Notes: generated by a model not told the origin, from the letters alone. A stretch of 64,000 nucleotides of DNA from Typha latifolia (GCA_019914945.1 CM034102.1:7057501-7121500); one strand, 5' to 3'. Numbered from the stretch's first letter, positions 45,243 through 56,901 are shown. Program-made: numbers and translations.

Positions 45243-46930
45243 CTTCACTCTGCCCCAAGTGAGTTCTTGGAGGAAATTAATGGCTGGGACGGAAGGGTGA
45301 ATGAGAATAGAACAGAAGACAAGAATCTGATTTCTATGCAATCTCGACCCTCTTTTGTCTTTAGCTTTATCTTTGTTCTTCTTTTACTTTTTCTTTATTC
45401 CGAAAGAGTATAGAGATTAGAGAGTGAGGCAAAATAATATGGATTTCTGCGGTCTCTTTGTTTCTCCTCGTCTCTGTTCCTTCTTCCTTTTGTATTGATT
45501 ATTCTTTGAAAGGCTTAGATGCACGGTCCAAGAACTTGAGGAATGGAGTTCTAGGCTTTCAATGATTGTCTTCTGAGAGTTACAATTTGCAACACTCATA
45601 CCATGAGATTGGTTTCCTTCAATTACTCCACATCTCTATAAACCCAGATCAGTGAGATAATGCTAAAATAATTAAAAGGTGCTCACATTGTATGAGTTTT
45701 ATGAGTTCCAATTTAATTGTGACGCCGTTAAATTCTAACTTTTCTCAACAAAGAAAAACTCTCTATAAAGCCTGCTTAGATGTACTATAAACTTTGGTGA
45801 AAATGAGATTAAGACATATGAATTTTGGTAGACGGACTTAGTTCATGGTTCATCCAATTATCTCATGGTCCTTCATGGCATAGATTAAAGAATTGGCCAG
45901 GTCTTTTTATTTTATTTTATTTATTTATTATCATTTAAGATGCTAGAGTCTAGATATGAGTCGGACAAAGAGCCAATTTTAGCCAATATATTAAGCCGTC
46001 TATTTAGACTTCAAGCTGTGTGCGTCGCCGAACTATTGCTTTGAACTAAATGTCGCTGAGATATTGCTCCAAGCCATCGCACTATCGAGCTACTCTTTTA
46101 AGCCAACCGTACCGCCGAGCTATCAATCGAGCCAAAACCACCGCTAACAACGAATTTTTTTTTCTAAAATAATTATTTAGAATTGGAGTTAATCCCACTG
46201 CGAAAGCGGTTGGCTAAGTTGTAAAATTGTTTCACATCTAGTAGAAAAGTTCCGAACCTTTGGGAACTTGACCATGACACCTTATAGATGGCCCATAATA
46301 AAGTATCAAAACCCACATAAAGCCCATACTAGCTTAAGGCCCATTAGTCTAAATAACCATTTCCTTGTATATATCACAAGTGTGACCCTATTTAAGGTTG
46401 CAAGATGAAAAAAGTTGGGGGAAAGTTTATTTTACCCAGTTTGTTTGGGCTTAAATTCAGAGTTCCTTTAACCTTTATTTGTGATATTTAACCCCCTTAT
46501 GTTTCTGATATGTCTGTAATTATCGTAATTATTTGACAAGCATCATTTTTATTATAAAAAAGATTAACGTGGCTTTCAAATTTATGATAATGATTTCTGA
46601 CGATACTTTTTGTTTGTTTGTGTTAATCGATTCTTTTTACATTCTTTCTCTTAAATTCTATTTCTAACGTTTGAGGATGGTAAACATCTAAATAATTTGA
46701 CAATTTTAATGAATCTTATCTCTAAATGGAAAATTAACTGTTTTAATATTTTGGATCCACAAGTGTTAAAGCTGTAAGTTGCTGAGTTGGTAATATGAGA
46801 TGCAAGACAAAACAATAAATAAGGAACACTGATATGACATTATTGCGATAAAATACGACAAAAAGTTTATGATAATGTTATCTTTATTTCATAATTTGAT
46901 TATTTAAATAAAGTGTATAATTAATTTTAC
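45156..46930. other. OEP24 upstream region and intergenic DNA
   Basis: Apart from the GA tract I see no gene. A sequence at 46230-46420 (ttccgaacctttgggaac, then repeated 'gcccat' words) resembles an LTR fragment. The rest is AT-rich and featureless. Confidence 0.4.
45187..45239 (-). repeat. (GA)n microsatellite 5' of OEP24
   Basis: An almost perfect CT run of about 53 bp on the plus strand reads as (GA)n on the coding strand, ending about 32 bp before the OEP24 start codon. It lies in the 5' UTR or core promoter. GA repeats there can bind plant GAGA-binding (BBR/BPC) factors, which is inference only. Confidence 0.9.
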
Positions 46931-47159
46931 TTATCGATAGGACTCATGGAGACCTTTAAAATGAGTCATACATTAAATTAATTTTTATTTATTTAAGATT
47001 TACTTTTTTATATTATATAATAAAAATATTTTTTAATTTATTATTCAAAATCAGAGTGTCCTAAAATTATTCAAATAATGACTCAAAATTATCCTCAAAT
47101 GTAAATAATAAATATTACAATACATCAAACATAAAATATATCAAATAAAAAAAATACAT

Positions 47160-47200
<41 letters not shown>

Positions 47201-47505
47201 TATATTATATTTTAAATAAATTATTAGGTCTTACAATTGTTATTTTTTAATAAAAATATAAAGTTAGAAAACTCAGATCTTTAAATAATACTATTATTCA
47301 ATAATTTCATAAGTAATTTTAAAATACTAATTTATTAATTAAGTAAAGATCAAAAGTAAAATTCTATGCATACATGTTATTACAAAAAGAATAGAAATTA
47401 TATGACATGAAATAAGCATCGAAATAAATATTTAACAGTATGGTAAGTTATCTCCGTAGTATTTAAAATTCTTGGGGCATAATATGTCATTATTAAAGGA
47501 TTAGC

Positions 47506-47691
47506 ATGATTTTAGATAAGCGGGTATTATATGACATAATGACTGCTTACGTGATATTATATAATATGTCTGTGGAGGATGAGCGGAATGAGGAACCAAA
47601 TATTATTGATTATACTCAATTTTCAATCATTGAAGAACTAAAGTTAATTATGATAAACGATTTCAACGATTACTCATTCGATATAGAATAA
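47506..47691 (+). pseudogene. Harbinger transposase C-terminal fragment
   Basis: The 61-codon frame reads VLYDIMTAYVILYNMSVEDE at its centre. This corresponds to the highly conserved 'I-M-x-A-C-I-I-L-H-N-M-I-V-E-D-E' end of PIF/Harbinger DDE nucleases, with the usual ACIILHNM changed to AYVILYNM. Only this end of the nuclease is left. A diverged copy lies in the opposite direction at about 58600-58760. Confidence 0.7.
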
Positions 47692-47696
47692 TTCAA

Positions 47697-47697
47697 G

Positions 47698-47780
<83 letters not shown>
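47697..47780. repeat. (AAT)n microsatellite, about 28 units
   Basis: A perfect AAT trinucleotide run of about 84 bp, next to the Harbinger fragment. A shorter ATT run with a TA tract lies at 47161-47205. Confidence 0.95.
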
Positions 47781-47781
<1 letters not shown>

Positions 47782-47959
47782 TGCTGAATGGAGCCCGATG
47801 GATAGAGTGTATCGGGCTCTTGCTCTCTATATTTGGAGCTCATGAGGAGTTACTACAAAAGCAAGGATAAAGCATTAAAAATCTTCAAGCTGATGTATCT
47901 ACTATTGTTAAGAAACTTGATTTGCTTTTCAATATGCCATAGCCTGTTGAAATTTTGAG

Positions 47960-49560
47960 AGTGATATTAAATGTCAAAGTCAAAGTCAAAATGAAAAAGA
48001 TCAAAACCCTACCAGGTTTAAAAGATAGATTAAGAACTGAAAATCGACCAAATAGGAAAAAGAAGCTGAATACCCAGTAGGTAAGAAATAAAACACGACA
48101 AATAAATAACCATGACTTTTTTAATATGAAAACCCTCTCACCTAGAGACACATATCAGATTAACATCTCAGATTAATCTCTTTCACTAAAAATAAATATT
48201 TGCTTGAGATAGATCCCTACCGCCCATCGACCAATGATTGAAGTACCTCTCAATCTTCCCTACCTTATGACCAAAATCTTTCTTTTGCTCGAATTCATTC
48301 TCGATCAACTACTTCATATATATAGATTGAATCTTCGTTGAATGTCCTTAACTCGACGTGGATCACACTCACTCTTGCTCTTTAACTCTTCATGTACACT
48401 GATGCTTAAGCTTCTCTATTGTGCTTCAATAAATGGAGATGATCTACAAGCACATTATAACACCCTTAAAAAAAATAGTGCATGTGCTAAGCACGTGAAA
48501 TCTCTCACCTGCAGCGCATGCGCCGAGTGCGTGCACTGCTTCCCCTCCTCGCCCCCTCTCTCGCAAGATGTTAAGAGAAGGGAGAGATCTTGCCTTATTG
48601 GAGTGGAGTTCGGACTCCATTCCTCCACGTCTTCTCTTCTATAAAATGCTAGCCATCCCTCTTCAAGGGATTTTTCAATTCCAATCTTCTCCTCTGCATA
48701 ACCTCGTTCTCTCCCTTCTCTCTTTTGTGCCACTGAATAGCTCAACGGGAGCTGTGGACCACCGGAGCACTGCCGAGCCAATCCAACCTTCAATCCAACC
48801 AAAGTTAGTTTCTTACACCCCTCAATGTAATTAGTTTAATTTTTGGCTAATAATTATATTTAAATTTTAAGTTTTTCTTTCATCGGCTTCATCGGAGAAA
48901 TTCGTCAGCCAGCAACTTTGGGTCTATAGCCCACTGGTTCGAAAAGTTTTACCGTATTATCCCCTTGTAGTAGGTACCATATTTGGCTACCTAGGGGGTG
49001 CATGGAAGGCGATGTCATGTCGCTTACCACCGCCAGTTGGTTGGTTTGCTTAAGGTCATTGCCGACAGTGGTGGCCTTGCTCACTTGTCTTAGTCGATTC
49101 CCCTCTTCATGTAGAAGAGTTGGGTGCTCAAAATTGAGGGCTTCGAGCCCCTTTTGCCATGGAGTCCCTCGTTTATCACTATCAACCACCCTGGTTGATA
49201 GATGGACCTTACCTTACTACCAGCCCAAGCCGATCATGTCGACTCGTGGGGAAATGTTGCTCGGCCGCCGGCGACACTACCCCTTACTCCCTCTGTCTTC
49301 TTCTCTTGAAAGAAGGCAGAGCTAGGTGGGGATTAAACCAAACCCCTACAAGCTCGTGGTAGGCTACGGGGTGGGTTGCAGCCCATGCCCAAGCTAGCGA
49401 TGTACTGTGCTCTTGAGCACAGTGCACTCAATCTTTGGGTAGGCCACATCCCATGTCCATAGCCAACCTTTGAGCCCAGTCCACCCAACCTTCTAGATGG
49501 GCTACGAGGTGGGTCACAGCCTACACCAGTAGCTAGTTCTTCCTTTAGCATAATGGATTA
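47960..49560. repeat. LTR-like and unidentified repeat sequence
   Basis: 47960-48250 matches the repeat at 1250-1560. 48340-48830 has a CT-rich leader and a TATA-like ctataaaatg near 48639, possibly the rest of an LTR. 49330-49540 has a loose repeat of 'gggtgggttgcagccca / gggtcacagccta' words. No protein motif was recognised in any frame. Confidence 0.4.
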
Positions 49561-50725
49561 AGTGCTTAATTAAAAGTACAATCCTACCAAAAAAAGTAAA
49601 AAGGTAAAATGTAAATTTTCTATTTCCTTGCTAGACCTAATCATATACATGGTAATGGCCTATGGAGCACAATTGCTAGAGCACAGGAGAATGAAGAGTA
49701 ATAATTTAAGCAAGAGCAGCCGGATGGAATAATGTTTGGTATAGTAGCCTTTCCGAGTGAGCCTCTGGGATATCCTATAAACTCCCATGATGATGTGGTA
49801 AAGGGGAGGATATTAGGGAAGCAGTGAGTGAAGATTCTCCCTAGCAGAGAGCTGGATGAGGATAGAGGTAGCAAATCTTGACCCAACTCGATAACCCAAC
49901 ACGATAACCTGTCTCTTAATCTTGTTTGAGTTTAGTTTAATCGGGTTTGAGTCATAAACGGGTCAACCTGTCTAACTCGATCAATAATTGAGTCATGTTC
50001 GGATTTATATAGCTGACTCATGTTGACCCGTTTAAGTATACGTGTCGACTCAACCCGCCAACCCTTATTATATAAACTATACTAAACCTAACCTACCCCT
50101 CACACAACTTCACCCTCACAATGATCCACCCATTCCCAGACGCCTCACCCTCACACCGCCTCAACCATCTCCACACCCATCTCCACCACTTCTCTCCTCT
50201 CACTGCCTCTCATCTCTCGCCACAGAGGCCATAATCTTCCTCTCACTTCTCACCTCTCGCCTCCTCTTGCCTCTCGAAAGCCCTATCTCTATCTCACCGC
50301 CACCTGCCTCTCGCCTCTCACTGCCTCCCCCACACAGCCTGTAAAAGATGTCGATCCATGGGGAACTTTAGGGTAAGAATCCTCTTTTCCTCCCCCTTTC
50401 CTTTTGATATGTTTCTATGTTCCAAAAGATTTTCGAGCTCAAATTTTCTATGTAGTGTTTTAATAATCCCTTGATGCTGCAAATGTGTGATTGAAGTTAG
50501 GAATAACTAGCGATCCCATCTCTCGAATTGCATAAATTGTTGCTAATTTGATCTTATTTACTGGGATTTATTTCTAGATTTACATTGTATTGATGCCTTG
50601 GTAGTGCTCATGTATTGATTCATTATTTGATTATGGATTTGGTAAGCCTGTCTTCCACCTTTCAGTTGTAATTTTACTTATTTTTAGTAGTTTCAGCTGT
50701 TTGATGTATGTTTATATATTGTTAG

Positions 50726-50788
50726 GTATTTCTTGAGGAAATTAAAGAAGGTCAAAAGACTAATGGCCTAGTGATTGCCATCAATAAG
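50726..50788 (+). other. Exon-like segment inside the hAT-like element
   Basis: A 63-bp open segment (21 codons, VFLEEIKEGQKTNGL...AINK) lies between ttgttag and gtt. It looks like an exon with AG and GT borders after a T-rich intron-like stretch. It may be a captured host exon. I do not recognise the source protein. Confidence 0.3.
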
Positions 50789-51031
50789 GTTCCTCTCTTG
50801 TTCATTGCTTTTGAAAAAATATTATTGAAATGTTTCATAGTTATTCTGTAGTTTGTTATATCTCTATCCATGATTCCCAAAAGCTACAAACAGTGCAATC
50901 CATCATAGATGTGTGTAACCTGATCTGAATTGATTATCCGATTTATAAAAACCAATATCCAAAGCGATATGCGATTACCTTGTTTTGATTAGGCTCTAGT
51001 TTTCTAGCAGTATTTGATTCGGGTTGGAAAC

Positions 51032-51916
51032 TGATAGGGTTCGATGGTACCAAATTGATAGGCTCTAAAACCAATGAAAGGTTACGGAACAATTTCTTTA
51101 AGATCTGAATTTATTGCAGGAAACAATCCGTCTAACTAAGGGAAAATATTCACTAAATATTCCCTTGTAGTCAGAAAATTACGAAATGAAATAAGATCGA
51201 TCCATAATTTTTGATCTACATTTTTTATATTTACTCTCTTCACAGATTCGAACTGCAACTGGGACGAAAATATGAAAAAGTGCGGATGATGGTGGTGGTG
51301 ACGAGTGGAGTGGATGTTAGGTTATGGATGATAATGGAGATGAGGGTGGATGATTAATATTGTTTAAGGGATAAAGACGAAAGGGAAGAAGTGGTCGAGA
51401 TCCCAAAGAAGAGGGAGGACTCGACAGATGAGGGAGATTAGAAGTTAGGAGAGACCTTGCCAACGGTAGAGGTGGTAGGTTGGTGAAGAGGGAGGAGGGA
51501 GATTAGGATAGAGAGAATAAAGAAGATAGGAGGCAAGAAACCAATAATGTAATAGCATAATAATTTTGGCTGCCATCCACACCTTTATAGAGGCTAGACA
51601 ACAAGCAAAAATAATAATTATTAACCCTAATTCTAGAGGATTCCTGTCGATCGCGTTCGAACGCACCTGATCGTGTTCGAACGTGCCCAATCGCGTTCGA
51701 ACGCACAAAAGATGTTTTCTGTCGATGCGAACGCGATGCAGGCGTTCGTATGTGGCATTCGAATACGCCCGACCATTTTCGAACGTGCATTTCGCGTTCT
51801 CTATTTTTGCGAATCTAATGCAGGCGTTCGCAAAGGCGTTCGAACGCGACCTATAGGAAATTTATTTTAATAAAAATAATTAACTAATGAAATAAGAAAA
51901 GACTCCAAGTGTATCG
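51032..51916 (-). repeat. Left (3') LTR of gypsy element 51032-56901
   Basis: The transcribed part (51250-51600) matches 56530-56890. A minus-strand TATA-like tataaaggtg lies near 51583. Upstream of it, at 51650-51850, is an array of cgttcgaacgc palindromes, which the right LTR lacks. Confidence 0.75.
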
Positions 51917-51943
51917 GCCCACCACGCTTTCTTCACCTTATCC

Positions 51944-52345
51944 TCAAGTTATAAAGTTGGGGAAATGCTCCAAAATATCTATCTCCAACTCACATGTTGC
52001 CTCATCGGATGACTTGTCAAGCCACTCGACTAGAATCTCCATCTCTAATCTAGTACCATGACGTCGTCGGCGCCTAGCAAGTATACGAACCGGCTCTACG
52101 ATCTCTGTCTCCTCCAATGGCTCCGGTAGAACTGATCCAATGACCTCATGATCTCCAATTCGCTCCCTCAGCAATGAAACATGAAAGATAGGATGTACTC
52201 TCGACCCCTCCAGCAGCTCCAAATGATATGCAACCGGACTAATACACTCTAACACCCGAAACAGACAGAAGTAGTGATGTGCTAACTTCTGGTTTTGCAT
52301 CGGACGCAAGGTCATCTGACGATACGGTTGCACCCTCACGAACAC
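51944..52345 (-). pseudogene. gypsy integrase tail and chromodomain
   Basis: The 133-codon frame has FVRVQPYRQMTL (integrase C-terminal GPF/Y-type region) and HPIFHVSLLRERIGDHEVIG. It then has a chromodomain end with ILVEWLDKSSDEATCELEID, the usual 'V-x-W-x-x-x-x-x-x-E-A-T-W-E' pattern. Chromodomains target such elements to marked chromatin. The aromatic residue in EATWE is replaced by cysteine. Confidence 0.8.
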
Positions 52346-52366
52346 CCAATTGCCGATGTTGAACTC

Positions 52367-53270
52367 CTACTCTCTATTGCTGCGATCATAAACTTGCTTC
52401 TTATAGTTTTGAGTAAGTTTAAGCTGGGCACGCAACCTCCTCAATGTGGCATCTCTATCTATTAAAACTAAGTCTACCTCCGTCCGATCTGCAGATGCGA
52501 CTAGATCATAAGCGCGTAATATCAAAGCCATGCACCCATACACCACCTTGAATGGAGTCATGCCAATGCTATTGTGGTAGGCGGTGTTGTAAGACCACGC
52601 TGCCCATGGTAAGAACTTCAACCATCGTCTTGGCATCTCTCCAACAAAACACCTCAAATACTGCTCAATGCCTCGATTGATCACCTTAGTTTGGCCGTCC
52701 GTCTATGGATGGTAGGCCGAATTGAAGTTCAATCGAGTCTCCTGTGATCTGAAAAACTCCGTCCAAAAGTCGCTCATAAATACACGATCACAATCCGAGA
52801 CAATCGTGCGTGGCATGTCATGTAACTGAACAACATCTCTAATAAAAATTTTAGCTACTGACTTGGCTAAAAATGGATGTGATAATGCAGAAAAGTGTGC
52901 ATATTTGCTCAACCTATCAACGACCATAAAAATAACTAAATAACAATGTACTAGTGGAAGACCCTCTATGAAATCTATAGAAATATCTTCCCAAACACGG
53001 TCTGGTATCGGTAGAGGCTGTAGTAATCTGGCCAGTTTCAATGTAGTTGTCTTAACCCTTTAACAGACTTCGCATGCACGAAAAAAACTCCTCACATCCT
53101 GCCTCAATCCTGGCTACGTGCAACTCTGTGATATCCTCTTATAAGTCCTTAAGACACCTTCATGACTGGCCTATGGAGTTTGGTGGAAGTGCCCCAATAA
53201 TTTCTGCCGCAATCCATCATTTGCGGGAACCCGAATGCATCTGTCGTCTATAGCAAACTGCCTCGATTCT
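52367..53270 (-). pseudogene. gypsy integrase core (two frames)
   Basis: The frame 52703-53041 has VWEDISIDFIEGLP and VDRLSKYAHFSALSH with core aspartates, and ends at FNSAYHP. The frame 52367-52684 continues with RWLKFLPWAAWSYNTAYHNS and PFKVVYG. A stop separates them at the TDGQ block. The H2C2 zinc region lies at about 53050-53250 in decayed form. Confidence 0.82.
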
Positions 53271-53459
53271 CTAACTCTAGATGGCGCTCCGGATCGATGA
53301 GGATGTGCACACAATGCTTTTTAACGAGTTTGTCCACTTATAATATCCTCGGCGCGAAAGTATCTGAATATGCATGCATTGATATTTCAGCTTGGATATC
53401 TTCCTTCGCGCCCTCCTCTACGGCCTCCTCATGGTGAACACTCTCCATCACCAACAACC

Positions 53460-54850
53460 TCATCGTCCTCCTCGAGACCATCGATGAGCATCACACTCCC
53501 AATCGATTTGGAACACCAATGACCGAGGTGAAACGTTCATCGCATTGAAAGCAAAGGCCCTTCGCTCTTCGCTCCTCCACCTGGGCAGGTGTGAGAGTTC
53601 GAACAGGGGGTCTTGTGCGTCCTCTAACATCGGAAGAAGGTAACAAAGGTGGTCGTAGTCTAGTACTAGCAGCCGCTGTCTTAAAACTCGCAGAATTTTC
53701 AATCGGCGTTCTAGGCGCAAACTGCCCATCTGAGTTGCCCCATCTTGTTTTTGCTACCATCGTGAGAGCCTTATGCTTTTGCTCTATCCTTACGGCCTTC
53801 TCAAAGGCCTCCTCAAGAGTGGTAGGACAAAGAGCACAAACATCCGCTTGTATCTCATCCCACAACCCTGAAATAAATGTGCTCATCAATGTCGGTTCAG
53901 GCCAAGGTGGCTCACAACGACTACTAACTCTTTTAAATTCAGCTTGATACTCCTAAACAGTCGTCTTCTAAACCATCTTGCTTAAAGTGGCATCAAAATC
54001 TTCATATGTCGTTATCCCAAATCTGCGTGTAATCCTCCTATAAAAGTCAGCTCAACCGGTAAATCCTCTATCACGAATAACTGATATATACCAATGCAAT
54101 GCCGTTTCTTGAAGGTGAAAGCTTAACATTTGGATCTTTGTGTCCTCCGCTGTCCCTTGATAATTAAAGTATTGTTTAACTTGAAACACACAATCTGTTA
54201 GATCACTGCTTTAGAATTTTAAGAAGTCCAAGCATGCGGTTCTCCCTCTGATGGCATTGTTGGATACATGAAATATCCTTGGTTCAGGTCTGAACCTTTG
54301 TGCTTGTTGATCTCCTTTTCTAAATCCTCAAGCACGTCCATCACTATCTCCGAAGGGATCAACATCATTCTCTAAGTGCCAATCCTCTTCATCGATGAAG
54401 TGCATCGGTGCCGCACACCTCTCGGGTTCTACCACCGCTGGTTTAGGTTGTGTATCGGAGGTGGGGGATGATGTGTAGGAATAGGTAAAAGAGGATCATT
54501 GACATTAACATGTCGCACTTGGACTTGTGGGGTATCGGTTCGGTGTGGTCCCACCGCTAGTCCTTTTTGAGGCACCGATCTTCATCGAGGAGATGACGAA
54601 GCTAATCGGTTCATGACATATACTTTTAAAGCATTATGATCATTTTGCATTGCATCAACCCTATGCAGCAATGTTTGAAATATGCCCCTAAGTTCATTCA
54701 CCAAACTCATGTTTACACTCAGGATGTTGGTTGACTCGGTCCTGCCGTGGTCGCTCCGAAGGAATCGACCTCACAGTTAAGGTTATCGTGGATTGAGTCT
54801 TCCCTTATCAGTATGCTTTCCATTGGTCTCCTTGTCAATGTCATCTTCTT
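53460..54850 (-). pseudogene. gypsy gag with knuckle region
   Basis: The frame 53491-53889 has FISGLWDEIQADVCALCP, LEEAFEKAVRIEQKHKAL and [19 protein letters not shown]. This is the gag C-terminal part leading into a zinc knuckle whose second half is out of frame. The capsid N-terminal part (about 53950-54450) is in several frames with stops. Confidence 0.72.
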
Positions 54851-54941
54851 TGTTTCAACCATTAATGGAGGTCTGAGGTTCGCCTAGCTCTAATACCAAT
54901 GATGGGGTTCTACGGTACATCACGATCTCATCTCCGTTCAT

Positions 54942-55616
54942 GTGGAAGTTGATCTAGCACCCTCTCCAATCCCAGCAATTATCGACGAGGAGGCATCGAC
55001 ATGGGCAAAAGCTCTTTTTAAAGCATTTTCGATCGAGTTGAAGGAAAACACGAAGATCCAAACCGCCATCAAAGACTCGATCCAGGCCTTGACGGAGGCC
55101 TTACTAGCCGCCTTCCACCTCGCTCCACCTGCGTCGCTGGCCACTATGGAACATGCACCACCTACACTGCCAAACACTAATGATGGTGAAACCGTGGAGT
55201 CCCTCCAAACCGTGGCAACCATACCTTCTCCAGTTGCAGTGGAGCACCATCCATCCTTGCAGATCGAGCTCTCCATTGTAGCATCGCTAGAGCAGCCCCT
55301 AGTGATATCCCCGTTGTCATCTTCCTCGATAGAGGTGGAAAATAAAGTTCGAATCTCTAGTTTTCCACCGATGGTGATCCAGACACTTTCAGTCCAAGTC
55401 ACCACTGTCAGCGCCTTTCTTGGACCAACTACACTTGAGCCATGGCCTAAACCTCATGTGCTAAAACCTTGGCTCAAGCCACCTATGGCTAGGATGGACT
55501 ATGGCTCAAAACGATGGGCCCTAGAGCAGCACCCACTATGGGCCCTTCTTCCTTGTGGTAAACGAGATCCACATGAAGATAGAAGACATAAAGTTCGAGA
55601 GCGAACGAAGGTTTAG
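54942..55616 (+). CDS. Open frame of unknown function in a non-autonomous LTR element (5' truncated)
   Basis: A 225-codon open frame (224 residues plus TAG) without stops. Upstream it stays open to the element edge but has no ATG, so the start is missing; the first internal ATG is at about residue 69. The N-terminal quarter is a predicted helix, with EEASTWAKALFKAFSIELKE and then IKDSIQALTEALLAAFHLAP. The middle is proline-, serine- and threonine-rich. The C-terminus is basic, ending HEDRRHKVRERTKV. There is no protease, polymerase or zinc-knuckle motif. It sits just before the polypurine tract, where a retrotransposon would carry an accessory or gag-like gene. The opposite-strand frame at 54938-55405 is a shadow. 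Function unknown. Confidence 0.5.
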   Translation: MEVDLAPSPIPAIIDEEASTWAKALFKAFSIELKENTKIQTAIKDSIQALTEALLAAFHLAPPASLATMEHAPPTLPNTNDGETVESLQTVATIPSPVAVEHHPSLQIELSIVASLEQPLVISPLSSSSIEVENKVRISSFPPMVIQTLSVQVTTVSAFLGPTTLEPWPKPHVLKPWLKPPMARMDYGSKRWALEQHPLWALLPCGKRDPHEDRRHKVRERTKV

Positions 55617-55677
55617 AAACCACCATGGACACCTTGAGGACAAGGTGATCAAAAGCGTGGTGGATTGATGGTGGATT

Positions 55678-56461
55678 GATGCGAACCAAGTCAGATCGAT
55701 CACATCAAGGGGAGATTAGACTCAATGGATTGAGTCTAGTTATCTTATTTGCTTATTTTGTTTAGTTAGAAGATTAGGATTTTATTTAATTAGATAAATC
55801 TAGCTCTACGCAGTTTTGAAAAAATATTCACAAAATATTCTACAGATGTCCGCATAATATCAAACTAGTGGGATAAGATCGCAACCTCCAGATCTACAAC
55901 TTCTCCAGATTCAAAATCTATCTACTTCGAAATGAAGGATTAATCCGTGAAAGATAAAGAAAGGCTGATTTAGTTAGTTAGCTAGCTTTATCTTGTTGTT
56001 TGAATTTCAAATAAATCGGATAATCCGCATGTGGATTCGATCCGCTATGGAATTTTACTTCTATGGACATGTAATAATTGGAGGAATGGAATTGAATTAA
56101 GAGAATTCTGAGTTTAGCCAGTCCTTATCTTTTTACCATAACCGTTGGATTGCATTTATCTTCATAGGAGTAGATCATAACCGTAGATCCCCTTCAAGCT
56201 TTCAAACCCTAGCCACCTCCTATCTCTAGCAGCCATCCTACTACACGGCCGTCCACCACCACCCTCCGACGACCGCCACAACGTCAGAAATTACCGTTCT
56301 GCCCTCTCTGATTTATCTCCACTATTTTATTTTTATCTTTTCATCCTGACCTCCGATTTAGGTGAAAATAGAGTCATTAGAATCCTAACTCACGAGGCTA
56401 CCTCCACCTAAATTTTTATAATAATCCAATGGACGGATCGTTCCAGATCTGGTCCGTAACA
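55678..56461 (+). repeat. 3' LTR of the non-autonomous element
   Basis: It begins about tgatgcgaaccaag after a short tggtggattga duplication, and ends ggtccgtaaca. The first half (gattagactcaatgg, taatcttctaac region, aaatattctac, ataatatcaaactagtggg) is the reverse complement of 40780-41040. The R/U5 boundary is not defined. Confidence 0.65.
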
Positions 56462-56901
56462 TATTTCTCCTTATTCATAAAAATTACGAAACCAAGTGGG
56501 ATCGATTCTTAACTCCCTGATGTACGTTTTTCATATTTATGCCCTTTGTAGATTCAAACTACAATGGGGACAAAAATATGATATAGTGCGGATGATGGTG
56601 GTGATGGTCACGGGTGGAGTGGATGTTAGGTTATGGATGATAACGAAGATGAGGGTGGATGATTGATATTGTTTAAAGGATAAAGACGAAGGGGAAGAAA
56701 TGGTCGAGATCTCAAAGAAGAGGGAGGACTCAACAAATGAGGGAGATTAGAAGTTAAGAGAAACATTGCCAATGATAGATGTGGTAGGTTGGTGAAAAGG
56801 GAGGAGAGAGATTAGCGTAGAGAGAATAGAGAGAAGATAGCATAATAATTTTGGCTGCCATGCACACTTTTATAGAGGCTAGCTAATAAGCCAAAATAAT
56901 A
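56462..56901 (-). repeat. Remainder of the right (5') LTR of gypsy element 51032-56901
   Basis: Matches 51157-51600 of the left LTR (for example gtgcggatgatggtgg, gtggatgttaggttatggat and ataattttggctgccat). About 300 bp corresponding to the upstream U3 part of the left LTR is missing here, so this 5' LTR lacks the palindrome array. gaaac follows at once. Confidence 0.75.

Larger units (their letters stand above)
46940..47835 (+). mobile_element. PIF/Harbinger-like element, decayed
   Basis: The stretch shares AT-rich blocks with 58330-58760 (for example ttttaaaattattcaaataatg). It ends in a Harbinger-MITE-like edge (gctctctatatttggagctc). It contains the transposase remnant at 47506-47691 and an AAT microsatellite. 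Confidence 0.6.
54921..56461 (+). mobile_element. 3' part of a non-autonomous LTR element inside a gypsy LTR
   Basis: Plus-strand segment with a long open frame (54942-55616), a polypurine-type tract (accttgaggacaaggtga, then aagcgtggtgga) and a 3' LTR (55678-56461). No 5' LTR is present. The left edge joins directly to the first 20 bp of the host gypsy LTR. The LTR family is the same as in the left end of the element 40685-43478. Confidence 0.6.
51032..56901 (-). mobile_element. Ty3/gypsy chromovirus-type element lacking reverse transcriptase
   Basis: LTRs begin tgatagggttcgatggtac (51032) and tgatggggttctacggtac (54900). A primer-binding site (reverse complement gctctaatacca, 54887-54898) adjoins the right LTR. 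Perfect gaaac copies at 51027-51031 and 56902-56906 are a plausible target duplication. Order on the minus strand is LTR, gag with a knuckle region, integrase, chromodomain, LTR. Protease, reverse transcriptase and RNase H are absent. The right LTR is split by another element (about 54921-56461). Confidence 0.75.

Noticed and set aside
44904..45341. OEP24 start at the upstream ATG (145-codon frame)
   Set aside because: It would translate the (GA)n tract as an RE repeat; the ATG at 45155 gives the normal family N-terminus.
50042..50344. 100-codon plus-strand frame rich in P, L, S
   Set aside because: Low-complexity CT- and CA-rich sequence inside the hAT-like element.
54938..55405. Minus-strand 155-codon frame
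   Set aside because: Shadow of the plus-strand frame 54942-55616; composition and the neighbouring polypurine tract favour the plus strand.
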